Source: UBA1014 sp964344035 (GTDB lineage Bacteria > SAR324 > NAC60-12). From it: a DNA stretch of 64,000 bases. Location of the stretch: contig CAYFLK010000001.1 of the NCBI GenBank assembly GCA_964344035.1, forward strand, positions 62,001-126,000. The letters run 5' to 3'. The translations under genes and the position numbers were made by a program. Below are positions 37,594 to 46,054 of this stretch, in pieces. The notes beneath the pieces were generated by a model. That model was not told where the DNA came from, did no database searches, and was given only the letters and a program-made list of their open reading frames with translations. Within the stretch, counting starts at the first letter, position 1. Each line of letters opens with the position of its first letter.

Positions 37594-38499
37594 TTAATCT
37601 CTGCGGATGGTGCCTTGAGAACGTGCCATTTGCCGCTGTAACCGGCGTATTCTTCCTGCTTTCTCGAGTTCTTCACGGGTTGAATCGTCGGTACGCATAT
37701 AGTTCTCCCGCCAGCCGTTATTGTCATCGGGGGCCCAGACGAAAGGAGTTTGTAATGTTGTTCTTGGATGTGTTGCCTGTGATAACAGTTCCAGGGCCAT
37801 ACGAATAATGGAACTCTGCATTTCCACGTCCCACGGTTTTCCGCATGGATTGCCAAGAGGAAAGTCGCTGTAGAGAAACCGTGAAACCCCGCATTCTTCC
37901 ACAATGTCCCTGGCGGACCCGATTACGACACAGGAGATTCCTCCTTCTTCAAGTATTCTCGATGCCAAACTCACGGTTTGGTGGCATACCGGTCAAAGCG
38001 GAACCAGCAGAACAGCATCAACTCCATCTTCTCTGCACCAGTTAAGCAAAAGGGGGGCATCATCTTCCCGTGTTCTGCGCTGGCTGTACTCGGTTGGGAT
38101 GCCGTAAAACCGTGGTGAAATCATTGCTATCAATCCCTCCTTTCGGCATTCCTCAAGTTGATGAAGTGGCAGATAACTGTTGATGTCCTCAGTGTGTGTG
38201 GCTTTTTTGTCCCAGGCTAAATCTTGAGTGTTCAATTCTGTAGGAAAAGGTGCCGATGGCGCCGCGTATGGTTTTTTTGGAGGGGCCACTGCAACTCCGT
38301 GAGGTTCTATTCCTTTTGGGAAAAAAGCCGTAGTTACGATGCCAACTACGCTTTCCGTAAGCGGTTTTTTTAGTCTCGAAAATGGAGTTTCATGGTGATA
38401 TGCCCACTTGTACGGTTGTTCATATCCCTGCGCGGCATAATAATTCCGGGATTTATCTATGTAGCTCAAATGCGATCGTTTCGATCGTTGCATATGCAT
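37594..38499 (-). CDS. Candidate selenoprotein, GrdB/PrdB reductase selenoprotein B family-like
   Basis: The frame spans 302 codons with a single in-frame UGA at codon 169 (37993-37995). Both sides are one continuous protein: LSYIDKSRNYYAAQGYEQPY at the start, ISPRFYGIPTEYSQRRTRED, then GVDAVLLVPL-U-PVCHQTVSLASRIL, and SARDIVEECGVSRFLYSDFP, LGNPCGKPWD after it. The UxxC arrangement (Sec169, Cys172) is a typical redox motif and, from memory, matches a family annotated as glycine/sarcosine/betaine reductase selenoprotein B-like, related to D-proline reductase PrdB. A SECIS-like hairpin begins right after the UGA. No partner subunit (PrdA, GrdE) or selenium machinery is in the window. Protein is probably cytoplasmic; the reaction is unknown. 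Alternative: pseudogene. Confidence 0.8.
37951..37992 (-). promoter_or_regulatory. SECIS-like hairpin downstream of UGA
   Basis: On the minus strand, starting right after UGA (37993-37995), CCAAAC (37981-37976) pairs with GTTTGG (37970-37965) around loop CGTGA. The loop starts 17 bases after the UGA and has G as its second base. A lower stem pairs GGTAT (37990-37986) with ATACT (37956-37952). Spacing (about 16-37 bases) and a G within the first two loop bases fit the published bacterial SECIS consensus as I recall it. Confidence 0.6.
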
Positions 38500-38658
38500 G
38501 GCGGTTTATTCCCAAAGGTGAGAGTGCTTGTCATTCCACCAGCTAACTATCCTCTTCTTCCGCGGTACATTCAATATTTCTGTTTGATAAAGCACGGCTT
38601 ATGACTTCTTCGAGTCATGTATCAGTTTGTCCGATCCTGCTTTTGTTAAATGAAAAAT

Positions 38659-38695
38659 TTGACACTTTGTAAAAAGTTTGTTGACAATGGTGTCA
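38659..38695 (+). promoter_or_regulatory. Candidate promoter/operator upstream of iorA
   Basis: Two TTGACA elements occur (38659-38664 and 38681-38686). TGACAC (38660-38665) and GTGTCA (38690-38695) form an inverted repeat, and TTGTTGACAA (38678-38687) is itself a small imperfect palindrome of TTGT/ACAA. No good -10 match was found, so this is a candidate regulator site rather than a proven promoter. A GGGAGG ribosome site precedes iorA. Confidence 0.35.
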
Positions 38696-38767
38696 TCATC
38701 AAGTAGTTCTCTAAAACAGGCTGCAGCAAATATCGGCCGCAAACTTGTAACAACATAGGGAGGAAGC

Positions 38768-40630
38768 ATGGCGCCTTATCTGATGCTCGGCAACGAAGCC
38801 ATCGCATTAGGGTTAGTGGAACAGGGCTGCCGTGTAGTTTGTGCGTATCCTGGTACGCCGAGTTCTGAAATCCTCGCTTCTGTGCGCGAATTACGTCAGC
38901 GGATGAATCAGGACATCTACACGGAATGGTCCGTTAACGAGAAAGTGGCTTTTGAGGTCGCCCTTGGGGCATCGTGGAGCGGTCTGCGTTCCGCGGTGGC
39001 GATGAAACAGGTGGGTTTGAACGTGGCGTCAGACCCCTTTTTCAGCGCCGCGTACCAGGGGGTGAAGGGTGGTTTCATCGTCATTTCCGCTGACGACCCC
39101 GGCCCCTCGTCATCTCAGACCGAGCAGGATTCGAGAATGATGGCGATGACCGCCAAAGTCCCGGTGCTGGATCCTTCCACTCCTGAAGAAGCACGGTCTT
39201 TTGTTGCAGAAGCATTCGCTTTTTCTGAGCGGCATCAGGTGCCGGTACTGCTGCGCCCAACCAGGATGATCTGTCATGCCGTGCAGGACCTCCAGCCAAC
39301 AAACGCAGTGATTCCCAAAAAACCGAAGGTCCGCTTCGAACGCAATCCCGGTCAATGGGCCGCCACCCCCCGGGACCGCCACCGGCTGCATTTTGATCTC
39401 AATCGCAAACTGGATGAAATTGGAAATGGATTTTCGGTTTCTACTCTGAACCATAATTTTTCCGGTGAAAAACGGCTTGGTATCATTGCATCCGGGATGG
39501 TCTACCATGTTGCGCGCGATGTCCTGGAAGAACTGAACATTGATGCAGGAATGCTCAAACTTGGCACTGTTTTCCCTTTGCCACGGAAGTTGGTTGCCGA
39601 TTTCACCAGGGATTATGATCAAGTGCTGGTACTGGAGGAAACTGATGCATGCATTGAACTGCAGATGCCGGATCGGGGTAAGGTGCATGGGCGTCTTGAT
39701 GGTACCGTTCCTGGAGCGGGTGAATTGTCACCGGATGTCGTCACGACGGTTATGCAAAACTTCCTTGGAAATAGCGACGGGGACAGGGCAAATAGTGTAA
39801 CTTTAAAGGCACTGAACGAATCGGTGGATCGAAACAGGCCTCCGCCACGTCCACCGCGCTTGTGTCCGGGATGTTCGCACCGTTCGGCATACTACGCGAT
39901 CAAGAGGGAGTTCGGGAAACGCACTTTGTATCCGGGAGACATCGGCTGTTATACACTGGGAGTAAATCTAGGTGCGGTGGATACTTGCGTGGATATGGGC
40001 AGCGGTATAAACCTGGCTTCTGGGTTTTATCATGCGTACAAGCAGGATGGACAAGAAAAACCTATTGTTGCCAGTATCGGTGATTCGACTTTACTGCATT
40101 CCGGCATTCCCGGGCTGATTAACGCTGTGACTTCCGGTGCAAGGTTTGTGCTGGTGATTCTTGACAACCACACCACAGCGATGACCGGATTTCAGCCCAC
40201 ACCGCTGAATCCGGAAGCGCACAATGGCATGGAAAGTGGAAATGTGTCGATTCCGGAGCTTGTCAAAGCCTGCGGTGTACGCTTTGTCCGGGAGGCGGAC
40301 CCATACCAACACGAAGAATTCCGCTTGGTCCTAAAAGCTGCAGGCCGGCACACGCTTGAACCGGAAGGAGGTGTAGCAGTGGTGATTGCGGAACGACCCT
40401 GCCGGCTTCATCAGCCGGGATCAGTGGAACCCCTTCCTGTGCTGATAACCGATGAATGTGATGGATGCCGTTACTGTTTGATTGCGTTCGAATGCCCGGC
40501 GTTGACACTGAGCACTGATGCAAGCCGAGTGGACTTGGATGAAGCTCTTTGTATTGACTGCGGTCAATGTGTGGATGCCTGTCACAAGGGTTTCATCATT
40601 CCCCGTTCAGAGGAACGGTTATGGACATGA
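38768..40630 (+). CDS. iorA: Indolepyruvate:ferredoxin oxidoreductase, alpha subunit
   Basis: IorA with IorB oxidatively decarboxylates aryl pyruvates to aryl-acetyl-CoA, reducing ferredoxin, with thiamine diphosphate. The 620-residue protein has the pyrimidine-binding domain first (VVCAYPGTPSSEI, YTEWSVNEKVAFEVA), then the TPP-binding half (RLCPGCSHRSAYYAIK, DIGCYTLG, SIGDSTLLHSGIPGL), and at the end a two-[4Fe-4S] ferredoxin domain (CDGCRYCLIAFECP and CIDCGQCVDACHK). It is the first gene of a five-gene operon in which every junction overlaps. ATG 38768 follows GGGAGG. The natural 2-oxoacid is not known. Confidence 0.95.
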   Translation: MAPYLMLGNEAIALGLVEQGCRVVCAYPGTPSSEILASVRELRQRMNQDIYTEWSVNEKVAFEVALGASWSGLRSAVAMKQVGLNVASDPFFSAAYQGVKGGFIVISADDPGPSSSQTEQDSRMMAMTAKVPVLDPSTPEEARSFVAEAFAFSERHQVPVLLRPTRMICHAVQDLQPTNAVIPKKPKVRFERNPGQWAATPRDRHRLHFDLNRKLDEIGNGFSVSTLNHNFSGEKRLGIIASGMVYHVARDVLEELNIDAGMLKLGTVFPLPRKLVADFTRDYDQVLVLEETDACIELQMPDRGKVHGRLDGTVPGAGELSPDVVTTVMQNFLGNSDGDRANSVTLKALNESVDRNRPPPRPPRLCPGCSHRSAYYAIKREFGKRTLYPGDIGCYTLGVNLGAVDTCVDMGSGINLASGFYHAYKQDGQEKPIVASIGDSTLLHSGIPGLINAVTSGARFVLVILDNHTTAMTGFQPTPLNPEAHNGMESGNVSIPELVKACGVRFVREADPYQHEEFRLVLKAAGRHTLEPEGGVAVVIAERPCRLHQPGSVEPLPVLITDECDGCRYCLIAFECPALTLSTDASRVDLDEALCIDCGQCVDACHKGFIIPRSEERLWT

Positions 40631-41175
40631 AATTCGTACTCTGTGGAGTAGGCGGACAAGGGGTGGTTTTTCTCAACCGGTTGTTAGCTCGTACTGCTAT
40701 CGCGGAAGGTCATCCGGTTTTTGCCCAGGAAACACACGGCATGAGTAGACGAGGCGGAATGGTTGTGCATCACCTACGCATTGGGCGGCATGGGTCCCCT
40801 CTGTCTGGAAAAGGAAAAGCAGACCTGCTGCTTGGACTGGACTGTGAAGAAACCCTGCGCAATCTGCTCTGTCTGAAACCCGGAGGTACTGTCATCGTCA
40901 ATATGATAAACGGTTTCCCTGCCGATGTGGCAATACAGCTTGATCGGCTGGAAACCAAGATCAGAACAATCGATGCATCAGGAATTGCACGCAAAATAGG
41001 AAATTCCGCATCAGCCAACGTTGTTCTTGCCGGGTTTGCAGCGGCAGATCCGACATTTCCATTGGCATATGAATCGTTGCGGGAAACAGTCGCGGAAATG
41101 TCTCCTGGCAACATGGAATTGAATATATGTGCACTGGATGCCGGATTCGATGAGGTGAAGTATGCAACCATTTGA
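40621..41175 (+). CDS. iorB: Indolepyruvate:ferredoxin oxidoreductase, beta subunit
   Basis: IorB is the gamma-domain partner of IorA (2-oxoacid oxidoreductase gamma type). From ATG 40621 it has 184 residues and begins MKFVLCGVGGQGVVFLNRLL after two residues, the family's CoA-binding glycine motif, followed by TAIAEGHPVFAQETHGMSRRGG. The start lies within the last ten bases of iorA; ATG 40627 would give a four-base ATGA overlap and is equally plausible. The stop is inside the first codons of the next gene. Confidence 0.95.
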   Translation: MDMKFVLCGVGGQGVVFLNRLLARTAIAEGHPVFAQETHGMSRRGGMVVHHLRIGRHGSPLSGKGKADLLLGLDCEETLRNLLCLKPGGTVIVNMINGFPADVAIQLDRLETKIRTIDASGIARKIGNSASANVVLAGFAAADPTFPLAYESLRETVAEMSPGNMELNICALDAGFDEVKYATI

Positions 41176-42001
41176 TCATTATGCTCCTGATTCACTGCCT
41201 GAAGCCTTGGAACTGTTGGAATCCGTCTCCGACGCAAAAGTGATGGCGGGAGGAACAGATTTGCTTTTGCAGATGAAACAGGGTGAGAGCCGGCCAGGAT
41301 CAGTCATCAGTTTGCGGCAGGTAGACGAGATACATGGTTTTTCTCAGGTGAAAGACGGCTATCGGCTTGGCGCCTGTACCACAATGAGGATGATGAACCG
41401 CACCCCTGAACTTAAAAATGTTTATCCCGGGCTTGATCATGCCGTAAGCGTGGTCGCATCTGAACAAATACGGACCCTTGCCACAGTAGGTGGAAATATC
41501 TGCAACGCTTCTCCAGGAGCTGACCTGATTCCCCCCCTGCTCGCGCTGGATGCAGTTGCTTGTCTGGTCAGCAAACATGGACGGCGTGATGTTCCGCTTT
41601 CGGAGTTTTTCAAGGGGCCTGGGAAAACAGTGTTAAAAAAAGGTGAGTTGCTGTATTCAGTGTTCCTGCCTTGGCCTGAAGGGAAAATGGTGTATACGAA
41701 ACATGCCCCCAGGCAGTTTATGGACCTCGCGGTTGTAGGCGTGGCGGTACGGCTGCACAAACACAACGGGACGGTAAATCAAGCCCGCATAGCATTGGGC
41801 GCTGTCAGCCCCACACCATTGAGAGCTGAAAAAACGGAAGCAATGCTCACAGGTAATATGTTAACTCACAAACTAATCAAAGATGCTGGTGAAGCAGCAG
41901 CAGTCGAATGTTCGCCGATTAACGATATCAGGGGCTCTGCGTGGTATCGCACAAGGATGGTGAAAGTGCTTGTCAGACGCAACTTGGAGGCTTTGTTATG
42001 A
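41162..42001 (+). CDS. Molybdenum hydroxylase, FAD-binding subunit (CoxM/XdhB-like)
   Basis: The 279-residue protein matches the medium FAD subunit of xanthine dehydrogenase/CO dehydrogenase-type enzymes. FAD-contacting segments are AGGTDLLLQMKQGE (about 29-42), IRTLATVGGNICNASPGADL (about 101-120); a C-terminal CO_deh_flav_C domain follows (FMDLAVVGVAVRLHK, ALGAVSPTPLRAEKTE). It carries electrons between the [2Fe-2S] centres and the external acceptor. ATG 41162 overlaps iorB by 14 bases; the stop overlaps the next gene as ATGA. Confidence 0.93.
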   Translation: MQPFDHYAPDSLPEALELLESVSDAKVMAGGTDLLLQMKQGESRPGSVISLRQVDEIHGFSQVKDGYRLGACTTMRMMNRTPELKNVYPGLDHAVSVVASEQIRTLATVGGNICNASPGADLIPPLLALDAVACLVSKHGRRDVPLSEFFKGPGKTVLKKGELLYSVFLPWPEGKMVYTKHAPRQFMDLAVVGVAVRLHKHNGTVNQARIALGAVSPTPLRAEKTEAMLTGNMLTHKLIKDAGEAAAVECSPINDIRGSAWYRTRMVKVLVRRNLEALL

Positions 42002-42465
42002 AAAAAGTCATAAATTTCACCGTGAATGGAGAACCACGCGAACTTTACCTGGACACCCGCAAGACTTTGCTCAAGACCCTGCGCGAAGACCTTGAGTTGA
42101 TGGGGGTCCATTTGGGTTGCGGTGGTGGAGACTGCGGGGCTTGTACTGTCCTTCTCAATGGAGAGCCGGTGACTTCATGCCTGGTGTTGACCGTGGATTG
42201 TCAGAACGCTGAAATCACTACAGTTGAGGGAGTGCAACTGGAAAGTGAAATGCACCCCTTGCAGCAAAAAATGGTGGAGCACGGTAGTATTCAATGCGGG
42301 TTCTGCACTCCCGGAATGGTGATGAACAGTTTGGCGTTATTACATGAAAATCCGGATCCAACTGAATCTGAAATACGACAGGCGCTTTCAGGGAACCTCT
42401 GCCGCTGTACCGGATATGTTAAAATAATCGATGCGGTGTGTGACGCCGCGCAGGAGATGACATGA
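41998..42465 (+). CDS. Molybdenum hydroxylase, [2Fe-2S] subunit (CoxS/XdhC-like)
   Basis: The protein has 155 residues from ATG 41998. The plant-type ferredoxin cluster cysteines lie in GCGGGDCGACTVLLNG plus the CLVL segment; the second, helical cluster is bound by CGFCTPG and CRCTGY, both standard. It transfers electrons from the molybdenum site to FAD. It overlaps the FAD subunit gene as ATGA and the large subunit gene by four bases, so stoichiometric translation is expected. Confidence 0.95.
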   Translation: MKKVINFTVNGEPRELYLDTRKTLLKTLREDLELMGVHLGCGGGDCGACTVLLNGEPVTSCLVLTVDCQNAEITTVEGVQLESEMHPLQQKMVEHGSIQCGFCTPGMVMNSLALLHENPDPTESEIRQALSGNLCRCTGYVKIIDAVCDAAQEMT

Positions 42466-44729
42466 CCGATTTTTCCGCAATAGGGCAAAGGATCCCGAAA
42501 AAAGACGCCCCGGATAAAGTCAGTGGATGCGCCACTTATGGACAGGATGTTAAGCTCCCTGGTATGCTTCACGGGGCAATACGCTATTCTGACCATTCAC
42601 ATGCCCGCATTTTGAATATCGATGCAACCAAAGCGGAGGCGCTGGAAGGGGTGAAATGCGTAGTTACCGCGAGTGATGTTGCGGAAACGAAGTTTGGGTT
42701 TTACAAAGACAATATGCCGCTCAAAAAAGATTTCGTGCGCAGTTACCGTGACGAAATTGCGGGAGTGGTGGCAGTCAACGAAATGATTGCGCGTCAGGCT
42801 GTAAAACTGATTGAAATTGAATATGAACCGTTGCCTACCGTTTTTACCATCGCAGACGCGTTAGCCGAGGGCGCTCCGCTGCTGCATCCGGAAAATGGGA
42901 GCAATCATCTGGTCACCAACACCTACCAGCATGGTGATGTAGTGCAAGGTGAAGCGGAATCCGACGTGGTGGTGGAACTGACATGCAAACTGCCATACGT
43001 GAATCACGCCAGCATGGAAACCAGCGTGGTTGTTGCTCGGTTTGACAATAACGGACATCTTACGCTGTGGAGCACCACGCAAATTCCTTTCCTGCTTCAG
43101 CGTGATTTGGGGGAGGCCCTGGGAATGTCGCCCAGACACATCCGTATCTTCCAGCCGACCATCGGCGGGGCGTTTGGGCGTGAACTTGATATCTATCCAT
43201 ATCATCCGATTGCGGCCATCATGGCCGGAAAAGCAAGGACGCCTGTACGTCTATGTTTTTCACGGGAGGAAGAATTTCGGGCGGGTCCGCAGCGTCAGCC
43301 GGTCGAAGTTAGCATCCGGGCAGGCGCCCGTAAAAACGGTGATCTCACTTTTCGGGACGTGACAATGCAACTAGACGTGGGTGCATACGGGTCCTGGGGG
43401 TCAACCACCCCACTGGTGATGATGGAAACAACCGCGTCCTTTTACAGGGTGCCTCATGTCAGGTTCCAGGCAGACTGTGTTTACACCAACAACCTGGTTA
43501 CCGGCGCCATGCGCGGATATGGAAATCCGCAGTCATCGTTTTACGTGGAAAGCGTGATGGACATGCTGGCGGAAAAACTTGGCGTGGACCCGATTCAGTT
43601 CAGAATTCACAATGCAAATCAGCCTGATACGGTTACCGAACAGGGATTGCGGATCACCAGCTGTGGGATGGAGGTATGTTTGCAAGTGCTTGCGAAGAAA
43701 GCGCAAACAGAACTGGAACCGTCTGCGCAACCGCACTTGAAACGTGGTCGTGGTGTTGGGGGCACTCTCAATGTCGGAGGCGGGGCGCGCATATACCGCA
43801 GCGACGGCTGCGGAGCAACGGTGAAAGTCGATGATTTCGGTCATGTCACTCTGATTACCGGGTCAACCGAAATCGGGCAGGGTTCCGAAACCGTGTTGGC
43901 GCAAATGGTCGCCGAGGTGATGGGGGTTCCAGTTGATGATGTGAGGGTGATCAACAGTGACACAGACGTAAAAACTTGGGATGTTGGGGTGCATGCAAGC
44001 AGAACGACTTTCATTGCGGGAAATGCCGCCTGCTTGGCCGCAAAAGATGCTTTGAGTCAGATATTTGCAACAGCCGCGGAAATTCTTGGCGTTCCTCCGG
44101 ATTCACTTACAGCAAGGGACGGAAAGATCTTTGCAGCCGACGGAAAATCAGTCAGCTTGAGCAAGGCCGTCCGGAGCCGTCATTTCCGCACCGGTGGGGA
44201 AATGGTGTTTGGCAAGGCTTTTTATGATCCGCTTACAGAACTGGTTGATAAGCAAACATACCATGGAAACATTTCTCCCGCGTATGGTTTCGGAATGCAA
44301 ATGGCAGATGTCGAGGTTGATACAGAAACCGGGCAGGTACGCGTGTTGAAACTGGTGTGCGCAAAGGATGTTGGAAGAGCGATTAACCCCATGGCGGTTG
44401 AAGGCCAAATCGAGGGAGGAGTGCAAATGGGACTGGGTTATGCTTTAAGCGAGGAATTGGTTGTCGAAGAAGGCAGGGTGAAGAACCCGAATTTCGTCGA
44501 CTACCGGCTTTTTACTGCAGCAGATATGCCGGAAATTGAAAATATTCTGATTGAGAGTGTTGACCCTGAAGGGCCGTTTGGCGCGAAAGGAATCGGTGAA
44601 ATGGGGAGCAGTTGCGTCGCCGCTGCGGTCGTGAATGCTATCTATGATGCTGTCGGCGTGCGCCTGAACCAGCCACCGATGACTCCCGAACGCGTTTTAG
44701 CAGCGTTGGATGCTAAAGCGGCAGCATGA
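42462..44729 (+). CDS. Molybdenum hydroxylase, catalytic molybdopterin subunit
   Basis: The 755-residue large subunit binds the molybdopterin cytosine dinucleotide cofactor. Domains run from the N-terminal a/b hammerhead (about 15-120) to the Mo-binding half. The active-site glutamate is in GAKGIGEMGSS near the C-terminus, and the substrate-loop arginine lies in GAMRGYGNPQ. That loop matches the xanthine dehydrogenase/aldehyde oxidase pattern (x-RG-x-G-x-P), not the AYxCSFR loop of form I CO dehydrogenase, so CO oxidation is unlikely. Expected reaction is hydroxylation of an N-heteroaromatic ring or aldehyde. It is the last gene of the five-gene overlapping operon with iorAB and converges with a TetR regulator gene. 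Confidence 0.93.
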   Translation: MTDFSAIGQRIPKKDAPDKVSGCATYGQDVKLPGMLHGAIRYSDHSHARILNIDATKAEALEGVKCVVTASDVAETKFGFYKDNMPLKKDFVRSYRDEIAGVVAVNEMIARQAVKLIEIEYEPLPTVFTIADALAEGAPLLHPENGSNHLVTNTYQHGDVVQGEAESDVVVELTCKLPYVNHASMETSVVVARFDNNGHLTLWSTTQIPFLLQRDLGEALGMSPRHIRIFQPTIGGAFGRELDIYPYHPIAAIMAGKARTPVRLCFSREEEFRAGPQRQPVEVSIRAGARKNGDLTFRDVTMQLDVGAYGSWGSTTPLVMMETTASFYRVPHVRFQADCVYTNNLVTGAMRGYGNPQSSFYVESVMDMLAEKLGVDPIQFRIHNANQPDTVTEQGLRITSCGMEVCLQVLAKKAQTELEPSAQPHLKRGRGVGGTLNVGGGARIYRSDGCGATVKVDDFGHVTLITGSTEIGQGSETVLAQMVAEVMGVPVDDVRVINSDTDVKTWDVGVHASRTTFIAGNAACLAAKDALSQIFATAAEILGVPPDSLTARDGKIFAADGKSVSLSKAVRSRHFRTGGEMVFGKAFYDPLTELVDKQTYHGNISPAYGFGMQMADVEVDTETGQVRVLKLVCAKDVGRAINPMAVEGQIEGGVQMGLGYALSEELVVEEGRVKNPNFVDYRLFTAADMPEIENILIESVDPEGPFGAKGIGEMGSSCVAAAVVNAIYDAVGVRLNQPPMTPERVLAALDAKAAA

Positions 44730-44826
44730 ATGTTTAAAGGGGATTACAGGTTTTACATGATGTAACGAGCAAAAAGGGAATATACTGCAATGGCTGATTT
44801 TCCTGACGCCATGTCTAAAAACCGGC

Positions 44827-45399
44827 TTATGTTTTGGAAATGCCGCTGAGGATCATGCTGAAATAGGTGTCGATTAATTCCGTCACCGGAATGTCTTTAG
44901 CGGGATCGTACCAGCGAGAAAGCCAGTTGCACATGCCGAGGATGCCGAAGGCGACCAGCTTTGGGTTCTGCGTGGGTTTGAACACACCCTCAGACTGCCC
45001 TTCACTGATTAATTCGATCCATAAATCGCTGTATTGCTTCCAGACTTTGCGGAGTTTCTCCATTTCCCTGTTTGCTTCGTAAATGTGGTGTTCGCGCAGG
45101 GCAACAGCCATTTCCAGGTAGTTCGGATCAAAACGGTCAAGGTGGTTTTCCAGCGCCAGTCTGAGTTTTTCTTCGTAGGTTTTTGACGAATCCATAATAT
45201 GCCTCAATCCTTTCAATAGGTTGACGCTGGGCGGAAGGATGATTTCCGCAAGAATGGCCACGCGGTCACGAAAATAGTAATACAAACCCTCGCGCTTGAT
45301 GCCCACTGCTTCAGCGATTTCCTCGAATGATGCGCCCTGGACCCCTTTGCGTTCAAACACCTCAGTGGCGCGTCTGACAATCTCACGCTTGCGTTTCAT
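44827..45399 (-). CDS. TetR-family transcriptional regulator
   Basis: The 190-residue protein has an N-terminal helix-turn-helix (residues ~24-48, SFEEIAEAVGIKREGLYYYF, then RDRVAIL) and an all-helical ligand domain. TetR proteins of this type often sense acyl-CoA thioesters in degradation pathways. It diverges from the MaoC-like gene that opens the mutase locus; the intervening 113 bases carry a candidate operator (45428-45452), which suggests it controls that locus. The ligand is unknown. Confidence 0.92.
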   Translation of the reverse strand: MKRKREIVRRATEVFERKGVQGASFEEIAEAVGIKREGLYYYFRDRVAILAEIILPPSVNLLKGLRHIMDSSKTYEEKLRLALENHLDRFDPNYLEMAVALREHHIYEANREMEKLRKVWKQYSDLWIELISEGQSEGVFKPTQNPKLVAFGILGMCNWLSRWYDPAKDIPVTELIDTYFSMILSGISKT

Positions 45400-45427
45400 G
45401 ACCAGTGCATGCTGAATTGGGAAAAAT

Positions 45428-45452
45428 TTTACAATCTATAAAATAATGTAAA
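45428..45452. promoter_or_regulatory. Candidate TetR operator
   Basis: TTTACA (45428-45433) and TGTAAA (45447-45452) form an inverted repeat separated by 13 bases that contain TATAAAAT-like sequence. Length, symmetry and position between the divergent tetR and MaoC-like genes fit an autoregulated TetR operator overlapping a promoter. Confidence 0.5.
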
Positions 45453-45512
45453 CGAACTGTTTAACAGGCTTCAAGACGCTTTTTGTTTTACAGGAAATTT
45501 TCGGAGTTTCTC

Positions 45513-45956
45513 ATGAAGTACAAAGAATACCTGGGAAAGGAGTATCCCCCTTTCACGGTGGAAGTGGAAAAGGGTCGGCTGCGTTTTTTTGCTGATGCCG
45601 TCGGTGAAGATGATGCACTCTACCGGGAAGAATCCACTGCACAAGAGTCCGGATATATATCCCTTCCGGCTCCCCTGACTTTCCCCTTTACAATCGCCAT
45701 GGATGCCGGACAGTCATTCAATGTACTCGAAGATATGCGTATCCCGACAGAAAAAGCTGTACATGGTGAACAAGGATTTGTCTACCACAAACCTATTTGC
45801 GCTGGTGACGTGATTTCCGGGACCCAGAAAGTGCTGGATATATATGAAAAAAAAAGGGGGGCGCTTCTTTTCATCGTGACGGAAACATCACTGACCAACC
45901 AGCGTAAAGAAAAGGTTTGCGATCTGCAGTCAACGATTGTGGTCAGGAACGGGTGA
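45513..45956 (+). CDS. MaoC-like N-terminal dehydratase domain protein
   Basis: The 147-residue protein starts at ATG 45513 (MKYKEYLGKEYPP); a TTG at 45483 is open but less likely. Pattern KEYPPFTVEVEKGRLRFFADAVGEDDALY and FPFTIAMDAG is typical of the FAS1-like / MaoC N-terminal hot-dog domain, which lacks its own catalytic Asp-His pair and pairs with a catalytic MaoC partner. The partner is the next gene, 98 bases downstream. Together they would hydrate an enoyl-CoA (or dehydrate a 3-hydroxyacyl-CoA). Confidence 0.85.
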   Translation: MKYKEYLGKEYPPFTVEVEKGRLRFFADAVGEDDALYREESTAQESGYISLPAPLTFPFTIAMDAGQSFNVLEDMRIPTEKAVHGEQGFVYHKPICAGDVISGTQKVLDIYEKKRGALLFIVTETSLTNQRKEKVCDLQSTIVVRNG

Positions 45957-46054
45957 TATTTGACGGGAATGCAGGATGCAATGGATAAAGACTTGATTGT
46001 CCAGCTAATCCTGACAAATAAAATTTAGGACAAACATTTGAAAATAGACAAGTC

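Noticed and set aside
37594..38499. Simple pseudogene caused by nonsense mutation
   Set aside because: A single UGA at a redox motif followed by Cys two residues on, with a SECIS-like hairpin at correct spacing, is better explained by selenocysteine; decay is kept only as the alternative.
42462..44729. Large subunit of CO dehydrogenase (CoxL)
   Set aside because: The substrate loop is GAMRGYGNPQ, of xanthine dehydrogenase/aldehyde oxidase type, not AYxCSFR of form I CO dehydrogenase.
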